DNA of 64,000 nt from Nocardiopsis eucommiae (GTDB lineage Bacteria > Actinomycetota > Actinomycetes > Streptosporangiales > Streptosporangiaceae): NCBI GenBank assembly GCA_018388625.1, contig CP074402.1, positions 5,642,001 through 5,706,000 of the forward strand, in the 5' to 3' direction. Under the pieces are notes generated by a model. It was given only the letters and a program-made list of their open reading frames with translations, was not told where the DNA came from and searched no databases. A program made the position numbers and the translations under genes. Below, piece by piece: positions 38,412 through 48,498 of the stretch (within the stretch, counting starts at the first letter, position 1; each line of letters opens with the position of its first letter).

Positions 38412-39494
38412 CTAGTCCCAGTCCAGGCCGCCACCCGTCTGGTACTCGATCACTCGGGTCTCGAAGAAGTTCTTCTCCTTCTGGAGGTCCATCATCTCCG
38501 ACATCCACGGGAACGGGTTCTCGGTCTCACCGAAGATGGGGGCGAGGCCGATCTGCTCGGCGCGGCGGTCGGTGATGAAGTGCATGTACTTCTCGCACAG
38601 CTCGGAGTTGAGGCCCAGCACGCCGCGCGGCATGGTCTCGCGGCCGTAGGCCACCTCCAGCTCGCAGGCGTCCGTGAGCATCTGCCGGACCTCGGCCTGG
38701 AACTCCTCGGTCCACAGGTGCGGGTTCTCGATCTTGATCTGGTTGATCACGTCGATGCCGAAGTTCAGGTGGATCGACTCGTCGCGCAGGATGTACTGGT
38801 ACTGCTCCGCGATGCCGACCATCTTGTTGCGGCGGCCCAGCGAGAGGATCTGCGCGAAGCCGGTGTAGAACCACATGCCCTCGAAGATCACGTAGAACGC
38901 GACCAGGTCACGCAGGAAGGCCTGGTCGGACTCGGGCGTTCCGGTGCGGAACTCCGGGTTCTCCAGGTTCTGGGTGTACTTGAGCGCCCAGGCGTCCTTC
39001 GCGGTGATCGAGGGGACCTCGCGGTACATGTTGAAGAGCTCGCCCTCGTCCAGGCCGAGGCTCTCGCAGATGTACTGGAAGGTGTGCGTGTGCACCGCCT
39101 CCTCGAAGGCCTGGCGCAGCAGGTACTGGCGGCACTCCGGGTTGGTGAGCTGACGGTACACGGCCAAGACGATGTTGTTGGCCACCAGGGACTCCGCCGT
39201 GGCGAAGAAGCCGAGGTTGCGCTTGAGCATCAGGCGCTCGTCCTCGGTGAGCCCGTCCTTGGACTTCCACAGCGCGATGTCGGCCTGCATCGCCACCTCG
39301 GTGGGCATCCAGTGGTTGTTGCACCCGGAAAGGTACTTCTCCCACGCCCACGTGTACTTGAGGGGCAGCAGCTGGTTGACGTCGGCGCGGGCGTTGATCA
39401 TCGACTTGTCGTCGACGTTGACGCGCTCGGCGTCGCGCTCGATCTCGCCGAGGCCGCTGGTGGCCGCTGCGCTGTTCTCGGAAACCGCGGTCAT
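38412..39494 (-). CDS. nrdB: Ribonucleotide reductase small subunit (R2), lacking the radical tyrosine
   Basis: A 360-residue ferritin-like R2 subunit that generates the radical used by NrdA to reduce nucleotides. Metal ligands are all visible: Glu in FFATAESL, E132 and H135 in FEEAVHTHTF, Glu in FEGMWFYTGF, and the E-x-x-H of RDESIHLN. The residue seven after E132, the radical Tyr in class Ia enzymes (E. coli Tyr122), is Phe139 (codon 39078-39080). The first ligand is Glu rather than Asp. Both features are those of class Ic (Chlamydia-type, Mn/Fe) enzymes. The C-terminus (FFETRVIEYQTGGGLDWD) carries the NrdA-docking tail. Intact. Confidence 0.93.
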   Translation of the reverse strand: MTAVSENSAAATSGLGEIERDAERVNVDDKSMINARADVNQLLPLKYTWAWEKYLSGCNNHWMPTEVAMQADIALWKSKDGLTEDERLMLKRNLGFFATAESLVANNIVLAVYRQLTNPECRQYLLRQAFEEAVHTHTFQYICESLGLDEGELFNMYREVPSITAKDAWALKYTQNLENPEFRTGTPESDQAFLRDLVAFYVIFEGMWFYTGFAQILSLGRRNKMVGIAEQYQYILRDESIHLNFGIDVINQIKIENPHLWTEEFQAEVRQMLTDACELEVAYGRETMPRGVLGLNSELCEKYMHFITDRRAEQIGLAPIFGETENPFPWMSEMMDLQKEKNFFETRVIEYQTGGGLDWD

Positions 39495-39566
39495 GCTCGA
39501 ACTTGTCCGTTCTCCGGTCGGGCCGGGGTCGTCTGCGGGGAGTGGAGGGGAGCCACGAGGGAGGCG

Positions 39567-39595
39567 GGGGCGCCCGCGGATGTCGCGGGCGCCCC
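39567..39595 (-). terminator. Hairpin between nrdA and nrdB
   Basis: Perfect 12-bp arms GGGGCGCCCGCG / CGCGGGCGCCCC with a 5-nt loop, 12 bp past the nrdA stop and before nrdB. It would attenuate read-through or stabilise the nrdA 3' end, allowing unequal subunit levels. Confidence 0.6.
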
Positions 39596-39606
39596 GGGAC
39601 ACCTCG

Positions 39607-42150
39607 TTACTGGCAGGCCTCGCACTCGGGGTCCTCGATGCTGCACGCCTGGCCGTCGACGATCTCGAACTCGTCCTCGGGCTCGGGCGCCACCGGCTCG
39701 GCCACCGGAGCCGGGCTCACGGCGGGGCTGGGAGCCGGGGCCGCCACGGGGGCGGCCGGGGTGGAGGCGACCGCGTTGAGGCGGCCGTCCGTGCCCTTGA
39801 GCGTGCTCTTCTCCACGTGGGTGGCGCTCTGCGAACGCAGGTAGTAGGTGGTCTTGAGACCGGAGCGCCAGGCGCGACGGTACAGGGCGTCCAGCTTCTT
39901 CCCGCTGGGGGCGCCCATGTACAGGTTGAGCGACTGGGCCTGGTCGATCCACTTCTGACGGCGCGAACCGGCGTCCACCAGCCAGTTGGGGTCGACCTCG
40001 AACGCCGTGGCGTACAGGGCCTTGAGGTCGTCCGGCACGCGGTCGATGTCACCGAGGCTGCCGTCGTGCATCTTCAGCGCCGACACCATGTCCTCGTCCC
40101 AGAGACCGCGCTCCTTGAGGTCGCGGACCAGGTAGTCGTTGACGACGGTGAAGTCGCCGGACATGTTCGACTTGACGAACAGGTTCCGGTAGACCGGCTC
40201 GATCGACTGGCTGACGCCGGTGATGTTGGCGATGGTCGCGGTGGGCGCGATCGCCATGACGTTGGAGTTGCGCATCCCGGTGGACTTCACGCGCTCACGC
40301 AGGGAGTCCCAGTCCAGGGTCTCGCCGCGGTCCATGTCGAGGTCGCCGCCACGGGAGTCCGCGAGCAGGCGCAGGGAGTCGATGGGCAGGACGCCCTGGC
40401 TCCACAGCGAGCCCTCGAAGCTCTCGTACGCGCCGCGCTCCTTGGCCAGCTCCATGGACGCCTCGATGGCGTAGTAGCTGATCAGCTCCATGCTCTCGTC
40501 CGCGAAGGTGACCGCGCCCTCGGAGGCGAACGGCGTGCGGATCTTGAACAGGGCGTCCTGGAAGCCCATGAGGCCCAGGCCGACCGGGCGGTGGCGCATG
40601 TTCGCGCGGCGCGCCTCGGGGATCGTGTAGAAGTTCACGTCGATGACGTTGTCGAGCATGCGCACGGCGGTGCGGACGGTGCGGCGCAGGCGCTCGACGT
40701 CGATGCCGTTCGGGCCGACGTGCTGCGGCAGGTTCACCGAGCCGAGGTTGCAGACCGCGACCTCGTCCTTGCTGGTGTTCAGCGTGATCTCGGTGCACAG
40801 GTTGGAGGAGTGCACCACGCCGTTGTGCTGCTGCGGCGAACGCAGGTTCGACGGGTCCTTGAAGGTGATCCACGGGTGGCCGGTCTCGAACAGCATGGTG
40901 AGCATGCGGCGCCACAGGTCCACGGCGGGCATCTTCTTGGAGACCTTGATGCGCCCGGCCTCGGCCTCGGCCTCGTACTTCTCGTAGGCCTCGACGAAGT
41001 CCGTGCCGTACTTGTCGTGCAGGTCGGGGACCTCGTCCGGGGAGAACAGGGTCCAGGTGCCCTGCTCCTCCACGCGCTTCATGAACAGGTCCGGAACCCA
41101 GTTCGCGGTGTTCATGTCGTGCGTGCGGCGGCGCTCGTCACCGGTGTTCTTGCGGAGGTCGAGGAACTCCTCGATGTCGATGTGCCAGGTCTCCAGGTAG
41201 GCGCAGACCGCGCCCTTGCGCTTGCCGCCCTGGTTGACCGCCACCGCGGTGTCGTTGGCGATCTTCAGGAACGGGACGACGCCCTGGCTCTTGCCGTTGG
41301 TGCCCTTGATGTGGGAGCCGAGGCCGCGGACCGGGGTCCAGTCGTTGCCCAGGCCGCCCGAGTACTTGGACAGCATCGCGTTGTTGCTGATGCCGTGGAA
41401 GATGTCGTGCAGGTCGTCGCCGACCGTGGTGAGGAAGCAGGAGGACAGCTGCGCGCGGACCGTGCCCGAGTTGAACAGGGTGGGCGTGGAGGCCATGAAG
41501 TCGAACGAGCTCAGCAGCTCGTAGAACTCGATGGCGCGGGCCTCGCGGTCGTCCTCGTTGAGCGCCAGGCCCATCGCGACGCGCATGAAGAACGCCTGCG
41601 GGAGCTCGTAGCGGACCTCGTCGCTGTGCAGGAAGTAGCGGTCGTACAGGGTCTGGAGACCGAGGAAGGTGAACTGCTCGTCGCGGTCGGCGTGCAGGGC
41701 CTTGCCCAGGCGCTCCAGGTCGAACTGGGCCAGGGCCGGGTCGAGCTGACCGAGGTCGATGCCGCGACCGACGTAGGCGGCCAGGTAGGTGGCGTAGCGG
41801 TCGTCCATGTCGGACTGACCGGCGGTCTCGGGGGCGCCGCTGACGAAGCTGAGGGCCTCGGTGCGGAGCTTGTCGAGCAGCAGGCGGGCGGCCACGTACG
41901 AGTAGTTCGGGTCGACCTCCACGTAGCTGCGGGCGGCCATGACCAGGGCGAGCTCGACCTCGGAGTCCGCGATACCGGGGTAGAAGCCCCGACGCGCCTC
42001 GGTGAGGACCTTGGCCGCCGAAACACCGGTGAGCCGCGCACAGGCCTCGGTAACGACGTGCTCGATCCGGTCGACGGCGGCGGGGGCGCCACCGCCGTTG
42101 GTCGGCGCGGGCCGAACGGATGCGGGCACGGCCTCGACGTCAAGGGTCAT
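39607..42150 (-). CDS. nrdA: Ribonucleotide reductase large subunit
   Basis: An 847-residue class I catalytic subunit. Redox and catalytic motifs are present: AQLSSCFLTT (redox Cys), SSNLCTEITL (N-x-C-x-E catalytic set), NLGSVNLPQHV, and the C-terminal shuttle cysteines CSIEDPECEACQ after a long Ala/Pro-rich linker. TTYYLRSQSATHVEKST is the usual radical-path/C-terminal region. The N-terminus resembles only the distal part of an ATP cone, so allosteric activity control may be reduced. GGAG lies before the ATG. It is preceded by a leader of about 290 nt and followed by nrdB. Intact. Confidence 0.95.
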   Translation of the reverse strand: MTLDVEAVPASVRPAPTNGGGAPAAVDRIEHVVTEACARLTGVSAAKVLTEARRGFYPGIADSEVELALVMAARSYVEVDPNYSYVAARLLLDKLRTEALSFVSGAPETAGQSDMDDRYATYLAAYVGRGIDLGQLDPALAQFDLERLGKALHADRDEQFTFLGLQTLYDRYFLHSDEVRYELPQAFFMRVAMGLALNEDDREARAIEFYELLSSFDFMASTPTLFNSGTVRAQLSSCFLTTVGDDLHDIFHGISNNAMLSKYSGGLGNDWTPVRGLGSHIKGTNGKSQGVVPFLKIANDTAVAVNQGGKRKGAVCAYLETWHIDIEEFLDLRKNTGDERRRTHDMNTANWVPDLFMKRVEEQGTWTLFSPDEVPDLHDKYGTDFVEAYEKYEAEAEAGRIKVSKKMPAVDLWRRMLTMLFETGHPWITFKDPSNLRSPQQHNGVVHSSNLCTEITLNTSKDEVAVCNLGSVNLPQHVGPNGIDVERLRRTVRTAVRMLDNVIDVNFYTIPEARRANMRHRPVGLGLMGFQDALFKIRTPFASEGAVTFADESMELISYYAIEASMELAKERGAYESFEGSLWSQGVLPIDSLRLLADSRGGDLDMDRGETLDWDSLRERVKSTGMRNSNVMAIAPTATIANITGVSQSIEPVYRNLFVKSNMSGDFTVVNDYLVRDLKERGLWDEDMVSALKMHDGSLGDIDRVPDDLKALYATAFEVDPNWLVDAGSRRQKWIDQAQSLNLYMGAPSGKKLDALYRRAWRSGLKTTYYLRSQSATHVEKSTLKGTDGRLNAVASTPAAPVAAPAPSPAVSPAPVAEPVAPEPEDEFEIVDGQACSIEDPECEACQ

Positions 42151-42480
42151 ACAGCGGCTCCAACCTCGGTAAAGAAGAGTCCCGGCGGGGAACGGGGTTC
42201 ACGAGTAGCAGACGCGCGGCTCGCACCGGCGGCCCACCGCACCGGATGCGGATGGACCCGCGACCGGCGGGTCGCGGCGACTCCCCTCGAAGCCCCTTCG
42301 TCTGCGTGTCGGTGGCGGGTCCGGGGACCCGCGGGTGACCTACTCGTCCTCCGCGCCCGAAGCCGATCGGGCCTCGTCGCGCGTGGCGGTCGTCGTTCCC
42401 GTCTGCTTCACCAGGGCGGGAACCCCGGTGAACCACCAACGGGTCCCGATACTACATCTAGGGGGCGCCACCTTGGAACA
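42151..42480 (-). promoter_or_regulatory. nrdA promoter and long leader with hairpin
   Basis: On the minus strand TAGTAT (42454-42449) fits a -10, with TTCCAA about 18 bp upstream, giving a leader of about 290 nt. Within it GTTCCCG / CGGGAAC arms (42395-42423) make a perfect 7-bp stem. Streptomycete nrdAB leaders carry a cobalamin riboswitch; I could not find its conserved box here, so this is a candidate regulatory leader of unknown type. Confidence 0.4.
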
Positions 42481-42920
42481 CCCCAAGATGATGGCGTGTC
42501 GCGGATTTCTCGGATTCTTCGACGAATGTCGAACACACGCCTGGAGCGTGGTATGAGTGCCCCACGGGCGCCCTGTGAGAGGGCGTCTCCGGCCGGGCTC
42601 GCGGGCCTTCGTGGGGGTCGGACCCAGCCTAGGACGTCGGCGGGGCGGACGTGTCCGCCCGACTCCCGGAGATCGGCCACAGGGCCGTACGGCACCCCGG
42701 AAAAGGGATCGCGCGACGCCGGGTTGACGACCGAACCTGGCGTACCTGGTGGGCGTGGCTGCGGGAAACGGACCCTGGGCGTCCGGATGCGGCCGATCAC
42801 GCCCCCGGCCCGCGCCGGATCGGGGCGCGTCAGAAAGCTCACTTCCCGGGGTGTCGGCGGCCCGTCGGCGCGCCGGGTGCCCGGCTGGGCGCGCGCGGGG
42901 CTCGACCCGCGCCGCCCGGG
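42481..42920. other. Intergenic stretch, nothing recognised
   Basis: About 440 bp between the TPR gene and the nrdA promoter, both on the minus strand. Long open frames here are Arg/Pro/Gly-rich and look like GC-rich noise. I see no gene, RNA or strong hairpin. Confidence 0.4.
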
Positions 42921-43490
42921 TCAGAAGTCCAGGAGCAGGTCCAGGTCGTCCTCGGCCAGGCCGAGGTCGGTCCGGATCCGGAACCGGATGCGCAGGAGCT
43001 CGTCGAACAGGTCCCGGGCGTAGGCGGACAGGTTCCGGTTCGAGAACCAGCGGGCGCCCGAGGTGGCCCAGCGCTCCGCGCCCTCCAGGTCGTCGTGGGC
43101 GTAGAGGACCTCGGCCACGTGGATGTGCGTCTGGAGCCCCGGCTGACCCCCGCTCTCCAGCCGCTTCAGGTGCTCGTAGGCGAGACCGCGCTCGTCCAGC
43201 TGGAGCAGTGCCCCGGCGCTCAGGGCGTGCGCGTCGACCACGGTGGGTCCGCCGTCGTCCATGGCGCGCTGGTAGGCGGCGCAGGCCCGCTCGAACTCCT
43301 GGGCGATCTCCCACTGCTCCCCGGCGCGCACGAACAGCTCCGCCCGGGTCACCTCGCTTCCGGCGTCGACCCGGTTGGCCAGGTCGAGCAGCTGGGCGGC
43401 GATCCGGCCGTGCTCACCCGACCGGACGGCGTGGAACTCCAACCGGTCGAGATCTGCCGTCGTCACCTGGGTCAACCGCATCGCCCCCAT
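42921..43490 (-). CDS. TPR-repeat protein
   Basis: A 189-residue helical protein. Repeats with TPR spacing include ELFVRAGEQWEIAQEFERAC, AHALSAGALLQLDERGLAYE and HVAEVLYAHDDLEGAERW; the C-terminus is acidic (LGLAEDDLDLLLDF). TPR proteins act as protein-binding scaffolds. It lies 26 bp downstream of the NYN-domain gene and is probably co-transcribed. An internal ATG at 43481 has better ribosome-site spacing than 43490. Function unknown. Confidence 0.75.
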   Translation of the reverse strand: MGAMRLTQVTTADLDRLEFHAVRSGEHGRIAAQLLDLANRVDAGSEVTRAELFVRAGEQWEIAQEFERACAAYQRAMDDGGPTVVDAHALSAGALLQLDERGLAYEHLKRLESGGQPGLQTHIHVAEVLYAHDDLEGAERWATSGARWFSNRNLSAYARDLFDELLRIRFRIRTDLGLAEDDLDLLLDF

Positions 43491-43516
43491 CCCCTACTCG
43501 CACTCGCGCGCGCCGG

Positions 43517-45250
43517 TCAGGGCCTGGCACGCTCCAGTGCCTGCCAGAACCCCTGGCGCAGTCCGTCACGGACCTCGTCGCGCAACAGGTGGTCGATCGG
43601 GAGTGAGGACCCCTGAAGCAGCCTCGCCTCGAGGTCGGAGGGCATCCTCGGCCTACGGGCCAGGACCGCCTCCACCCACAGGGCGGGCGCCTCACGTGCG
43701 ATCGACTCCGCGAAGTCGTTCCCTTCCTTGTGCGCGACATGCACCGCGTCATCAACGGTATGCGCGCCGGAGCCCGTCTGTTGGGTATATCCAGGACTAG
43801 GGTTGGATTCCTGGTATCCAGGAGTGCCGAACCGGGTGTCGTACTCGGGACCAGTAGGTCGCCGTTCCCCGAAACCGGGGCGGCGCCACCGCGACGTGCG
43901 GTGTCAGTTGCCGTACTGGTCCCATAGGTAGGGTTTGCGTCCGCCCCACCTCCGAAGCCTGGATCCTCACCGGGTCCGAACCTCAGGTCCGGGCCGGGCG
44001 GGGGTGAGTTTCTCTGCGGTGGCCCCTGCTGGAGGTCCGCGAACGAGGCCTGGGGGCCGGTTCCCGCGTCGAAGGACCGCTGCGGCCCCGTCCCGTTGAA
44101 GGACGGCTGGGGCCCGGTCCCGTTCGTGAAGGCGGGCTGAGCGCCGGGCAGCGTGTGCCCTGCGGGTGCCCCGGTCTGCCCTGGAGTCCGTACCCGCCCT
44201 GCTCGGCCCCGCGCATGGACTGGTGTCCGCCGGTCCCGGAGGGCGGGTATCCGCCCTGGCCGTTGGCACCGTGTCCGTTCTGCGCCGCGTGGGCGCTGGG
44301 GCCGGGGTGCGCCCCGGTGGCACCGGGGTAGGAGCCGTTGCCGTTCACTCCGGGCGGGGCCTGCCCGCCGGACGGGAAGCCGTTCGCGTCGATGGCGCCG
44401 GAGGAGGCGCCCTCCGCACCGGGTCCGGCCAGGTGGTCGACGCCGCGCTGTTGCGCTATCGATCGGCGCATCGCACGCAGCTGGTCCATGGCGCTGCCCT
44501 GGGGCACGGGTTGTCCGCCGGTGCCCGCGAACATCGCTTCGAGGCCGCCGGTGGAGGCGTTGACCGGGTCGACCCGGCCGGATCCGCTCTGGGCCGACGC
44601 GGGCTGACGCGGCTGCGGGGCCTCGGGCTGGCGCGGGGCCTCGGGGCCGACCGGCCGCGCCCGTTGGCGAAGGGGGTGGTCGTCTTGGCGGCGGTCTCCT
44701 GTGTGGAGCCGCCACCGGAGAGGAGGTTCACGTGGGGACGCAGGTGCCCGGCGCCGATCTCGATGAGGTCGTCGCTCTCCCGGCGCAGGGCGCGGGAGAT
44801 GGTCCAGTTGCCCTCCACGGAGATGTGCACGACGGTGACGCGCACGCCCATGTCCTGGACGTCGGCGACCACGGGCGCCATGTCCTCGTCGCCGCTGACC
44901 AGGACCGCGTCGGAAAGGACACCGGTGCGGGCCAGGGTGGTGAGGTCGCGTTGGACGTAGCTCTCCACGCCCTCGCGCCGTCCCGGCCGTATCCGGGCGG
45001 CCCGGAACTTGATGCCGGGGATGTCCGCGATGCTGTCCTGTTCCTGGGCCCGCCGGTCGTCGGCGATCGCCTCGTACCAGTAGCACCGCAGGAGAGGCAG
45101 TCCCGTCCGGTCCCGGGCCACCTCGTTGAGGAACTGGACGAGACCAGAGTAGTCCCAGGCGACGGAGTCCCGGTTACGGGTTCCGTGCACGGCCATCGCA
45201 CCGTCGGCGAGAAGGTATCCCGCGTCGACGAACAACGCGCAACGGTCCAC
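43517..45250 (-). CDS. NYN-domain (PIN-like RNase) protein with low-complexity linker (frameshifted as read)
   Basis: About 578 residues. The N-terminal NYN/DUF88 domain (residues 1-165) has the acidic triad pattern: FVDAGYLL, then ESYVQRDL, then VLVSGDEDMAPVV. A Gly/Asn/Pro/Gln-rich linker of about 300 residues contains three copies of TGPQxSF (44045-44130). A conserved helical C-terminal domain follows (GNDFAESIAREAPALWVEAV to ALERARP). Shifts near 44657, 44178 and 43883 are each repaired by one base. Probably a metal-dependent RNase acting on RNA; the low-complexity linker is reminiscent of condensate-forming regions. GTG start at 45250. Confidence 0.78.
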
Positions 45251-45459
45251 GTGACACCGCCCCCTTCCCTGTCGATCTCTGGGGCCATATCCATGACCGG
45301 GGCACAGCCTAGCCAAGTCTGTCTCGTTTTGCGTGCCATCGACGAATACTGAACGTTACTAAGCTGCTACGCACCGGAGGCCCTCGGGGTCGGGCACCGT
45401 CCACCGGAAGCCCCACCAGGCCCGGAAGGGCCACGGAAGGGGCATCCCGGCCACGGGCC

Positions 45460-48270
45460 TCAGGTGCGCATCGGCGCGGTGAGGGCGACGACGCCCACCA
45501 CCACGGCGTCCTGACCGGACGGGATTCGGATATCCGATTCGCGCCCGAGTACCGCGTCGAATCGAACGACATCGGTCCCGAACGTCATCGGATCACCCAC
45601 CGCCCCGCGCGCGGAGCTCACGAACGCGTTGTCGACGCTTCCGTGTCCGTCGGAGGGCGCGACCGGGACCCCGCCCACCATGACGCGGTCACCGGCGAGG
45701 TCGGCGTCGCCCTCCCAGGCCACCACGTCGAACCGGGCCCGGACCGAATCCGGCAGCAGACCGGACACCGGGAAGCGCGCCCCGGCCGGGTCCTGGAAGA
45801 CCGCCGTGGTCTCGTCCAGCACCATCGCCTGGTGGTAGCCCTCCACCGACGGGTCGTCCAGGACCACCACGAGGCTCCACCCGGCGTGGACGCCCCTGCC
45901 CTCCAAAGCCGGGACGTCGCTGACCCACCACTCGCCGCCCCCGCCCGACCGGACGAGGTCGGTGACGTCCGCGAACGCCTGGTAGGCGCGGTAGCCCGGC
46001 AGGTCCGCGAACCGGGTGTCGGTGGCGGCCACGGTGGTGTAGGAGACCATGCCGGGGCCCTTCACGCGTGCGGTGGGAGCGCTCGGCTCCCCGCCGCCGA
46101 GAAGTACAGCCCGGCCCAGCGCACCGACCCGCCCTCGGGGAGTTCCCAGGTCGCGGAGCTGGAGGAGGTGGTCGTGGGGTCCCAGTCGCGGTCGAGCGGG
46201 GCCATCACCCAGTTGTCGTTGTCGAGCCGCTCACCGGTCCGCTGACGGGCGTCCGCGCAGGCGCCGGGGGCTTCCTCCACTTCCCCTCCGCTTCGTCCTC
46301 CTCCTCGGCGTACCCGTCCTCGGGGGTTCGACGGCCTCCGGGGACTCGGAGGGCTCCTCCGCGCCGTCGTCACCGGGCTCGGCCTCGGGCTCGTCCCGTC
46401 CCTCCTCCTCGTCGTCGGGCTCCGCCGAGGGACCGCCGCCGAGGAGGTCGTCGATCCCCTCACCGAGACCGGGGGTGACGTCCGAGGGCGCGCGGCGCAG
46501 GTCGGCGTCGGGGAGCGCGTCCGGCGACGTGCCCGCCTCGTCCGGGAGCTCCACCGAGCCGCGGCCCGGCCAGCCCCACCACGGCCACGGCCGACCGCCC
46601 TCCGGCGGGTCGGGCTCGGTGCAGGTCAGCAGGGCGTTTCCCACCGTCTCCGTACGTACCTGCCCGGCGGTCGCGTAGCGGGCGGCGATACCGTCCGGCG
46701 TCACCCCGCGCTCACCGACCGCCTCGAATCTGACCCCGCCCGAGGAGATCACCACTCTCGCGGGCACGTCCACGTCGGCGTCGGGGGCCACACGGACGTC
46801 GATGAACTGGGTGCCGCTCTCCCCTCCGCCATGCCGGGGCGCACGCACTCGCCGCCGCCGCTGCCCACCGAACAGCCCCAGTCACCGTTGCCCGCCGCCA
46901 TGGGGACGGCGTTCCCCGCGCCGCCGGAGGAGACCATCTCCACTCCGGGGGCAGGGTGATGGCGGCGACCACGTCGCTGGCGGTGGCCGCGCCCGTGTTG
47001 AGCACGTCGAGGACCATGATCCCGTCACCGCCCGGCACCAGGGCGCCGACCGGGTCGATACCCGCCGCGAACTCCGGCTGGGACTCCTCCGGTGCCTCGG
47101 GTTCCTCCGGAGCCGCCGGGGGCTCCTCCGGGGTGTCCGGGGGCCTCGGCGCGGGGGCGCCGGGGCCGGGGCCGGGGCGGCCGGAACGTCGGCGGGCACC
47201 GAGGGGACGGGAACCGGTTCGGGTGCGGGTTCGGGCTCCGGCGCGGCCGGGTCCGGATCGTCCGCGGGGGTCGGCGGGGGCGCGGGGGCCCCGGCCGCCG
47301 GGGATCCTCCTGGGGCGCGGCCACCGGAGGGGGATCGGTGGGCACGGGAGCCTCTCCCCCACCAGGGCGAGCGCGACCGCGACGGCCACACCGGCGGCAG
47401 CGGCGGCCCCGGCGGAGACCTGCTGCTGGCGCCGGGACATCCGGTTCCACCAGGCTCCGGTCGCGACACCGCCCGGGGTCACGGTGAGGTAGCCCGTCGC
47501 GCCGAAGCCGACGACCAGAGGCAGCACGATCCCGCGCAGGCCGACGTTGACGTCCATGAGCTCCGCGTACACCTCGCGGCAGTCCCCGCAGTCGTCCATG
47601 TGCCGGTCGACCTTGGTGGTGTCGCGCTTGGACAGCCCGCCGCGCACGTAGGCGCCGAGCAGACCCAACGTGGGACGGCAGGCCTCCGCCGCTCCCCCGC
47701 CCGCCAGGTGCATCTGGAGGTAGGCCTGGCGCAGCCCCTCGCGCGCGCGGTAGGCCAGGGCGGCCACACCGTTGGCGTTCATCCCGAGGATGGTGGCCGC
47801 CTCCGCGGGCTTGACCCCTCGATCTCCGTGTGCCAGAGCACGGACTGCCAGCGTTCGGGCAGGGAGAGGAAGGCGCGGGCGATCAGGGAGCGTTCGAGGC
47901 CCTCCAACGCCGGGTCGACGAAGGGTTCACCGGAGTCGTAGCTCTCCATGTCGTCGGTGACGACCTGGCGTCTGTCCCCCCGGCCCCGGTCGTAGGCGGC
48001 GTTGCGGACCGCGGTGAGCAGGTAGGGGCGGAAGGCGTCGCTGGGGCCGCCACCGCGCTGGATGACGCTGAGCACCTTGGTGAACGCCTCGGCCACCGCG
48101 TCCTCGACCTCGGCCTCGCCGCGCAGCAGCTGGCGGGCCAGCCCCCGGGCGGCCCCGGCATGGCGCTCGTAGAGGGTGCCGTAGGCGGCGTTGTCACCGG
48201 CCTTCACCCGCTCGATGATCTCCGCGTCACCGATGAGTGTCTCTGTGTGCTCTCCGTCGGCGTCGGCCAC
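45460..48270 (-). CDS. ECF sigma factor fused to zinc finger, membrane span and extracellular domains (frameshifted as read)
   Basis: About 939 residues. Sigma region 2 at ~28-98 (AYGTLYERHAGAARGLARQL), region 4 at ~130-190 (LPERWQSVLWHTEIEG then MNANGVAALAYRAREGLRQA), an anti-sigma-type zinc finger H-x3-C-x2-C at 224-231 (HMDDCGDC), and a membrane span at ~286-305. A Pro/Ala-rich linker, a DUF11-like beta domain, an acidic linker and a C-terminal surface-type domain (NDNWVMAPLDRDW, VRWAGLYFSAAG, HAGWSLVVVLDD) follow. Sensor, anti-sigma and sigma are thus one chain, as in ECF52-like actinobacterial groups. About nine shifts (near 47817, 47353, 47297, 47157, 46952, 46818, 46325, 46285, 46090) are each repaired by one G/C. 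GTG at 48270 follows AGGG. Confidence 0.75.
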
Positions 48271-48498
48271 CCAGCGCCCTTTCCCTCGTGGTCCCGTATC
48301 CCCCGCCGGCGAGCCAGAACCGGGGTGTCGGGAGGCAGGGTCGCGGCGTCGGAGGATCACGTACTCGAAAAATATCTCGTATCCGCGTCATAGCCGCTAC
48401 CGATCTCCGTGATTGGGGTGAGGGCGAACGAGGAGGACCCACCGCGGGGGCGCGGGTCCACCTCCGTTCACCTGGCCGAACGACGACCGGGAGCGATC

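Noticed and set aside
42151..42480. Cobalamin riboswitch before nrdA
   Set aside because: I looked for the conserved AGYCAGGAGACC-type box and the GCCACTG motif and found neither. It is kept only as an unassigned leader.
39172..43023. A very long plus-strand open frame (over 1,200 codons) opposite nrdA and nrdB
   Set aside because: Its composition (Val/Gly/Asp/Arg-rich, no motifs) is that of antisense to GC-rich coding DNA, and the opposite strand encodes unmistakable NrdA and NrdB.
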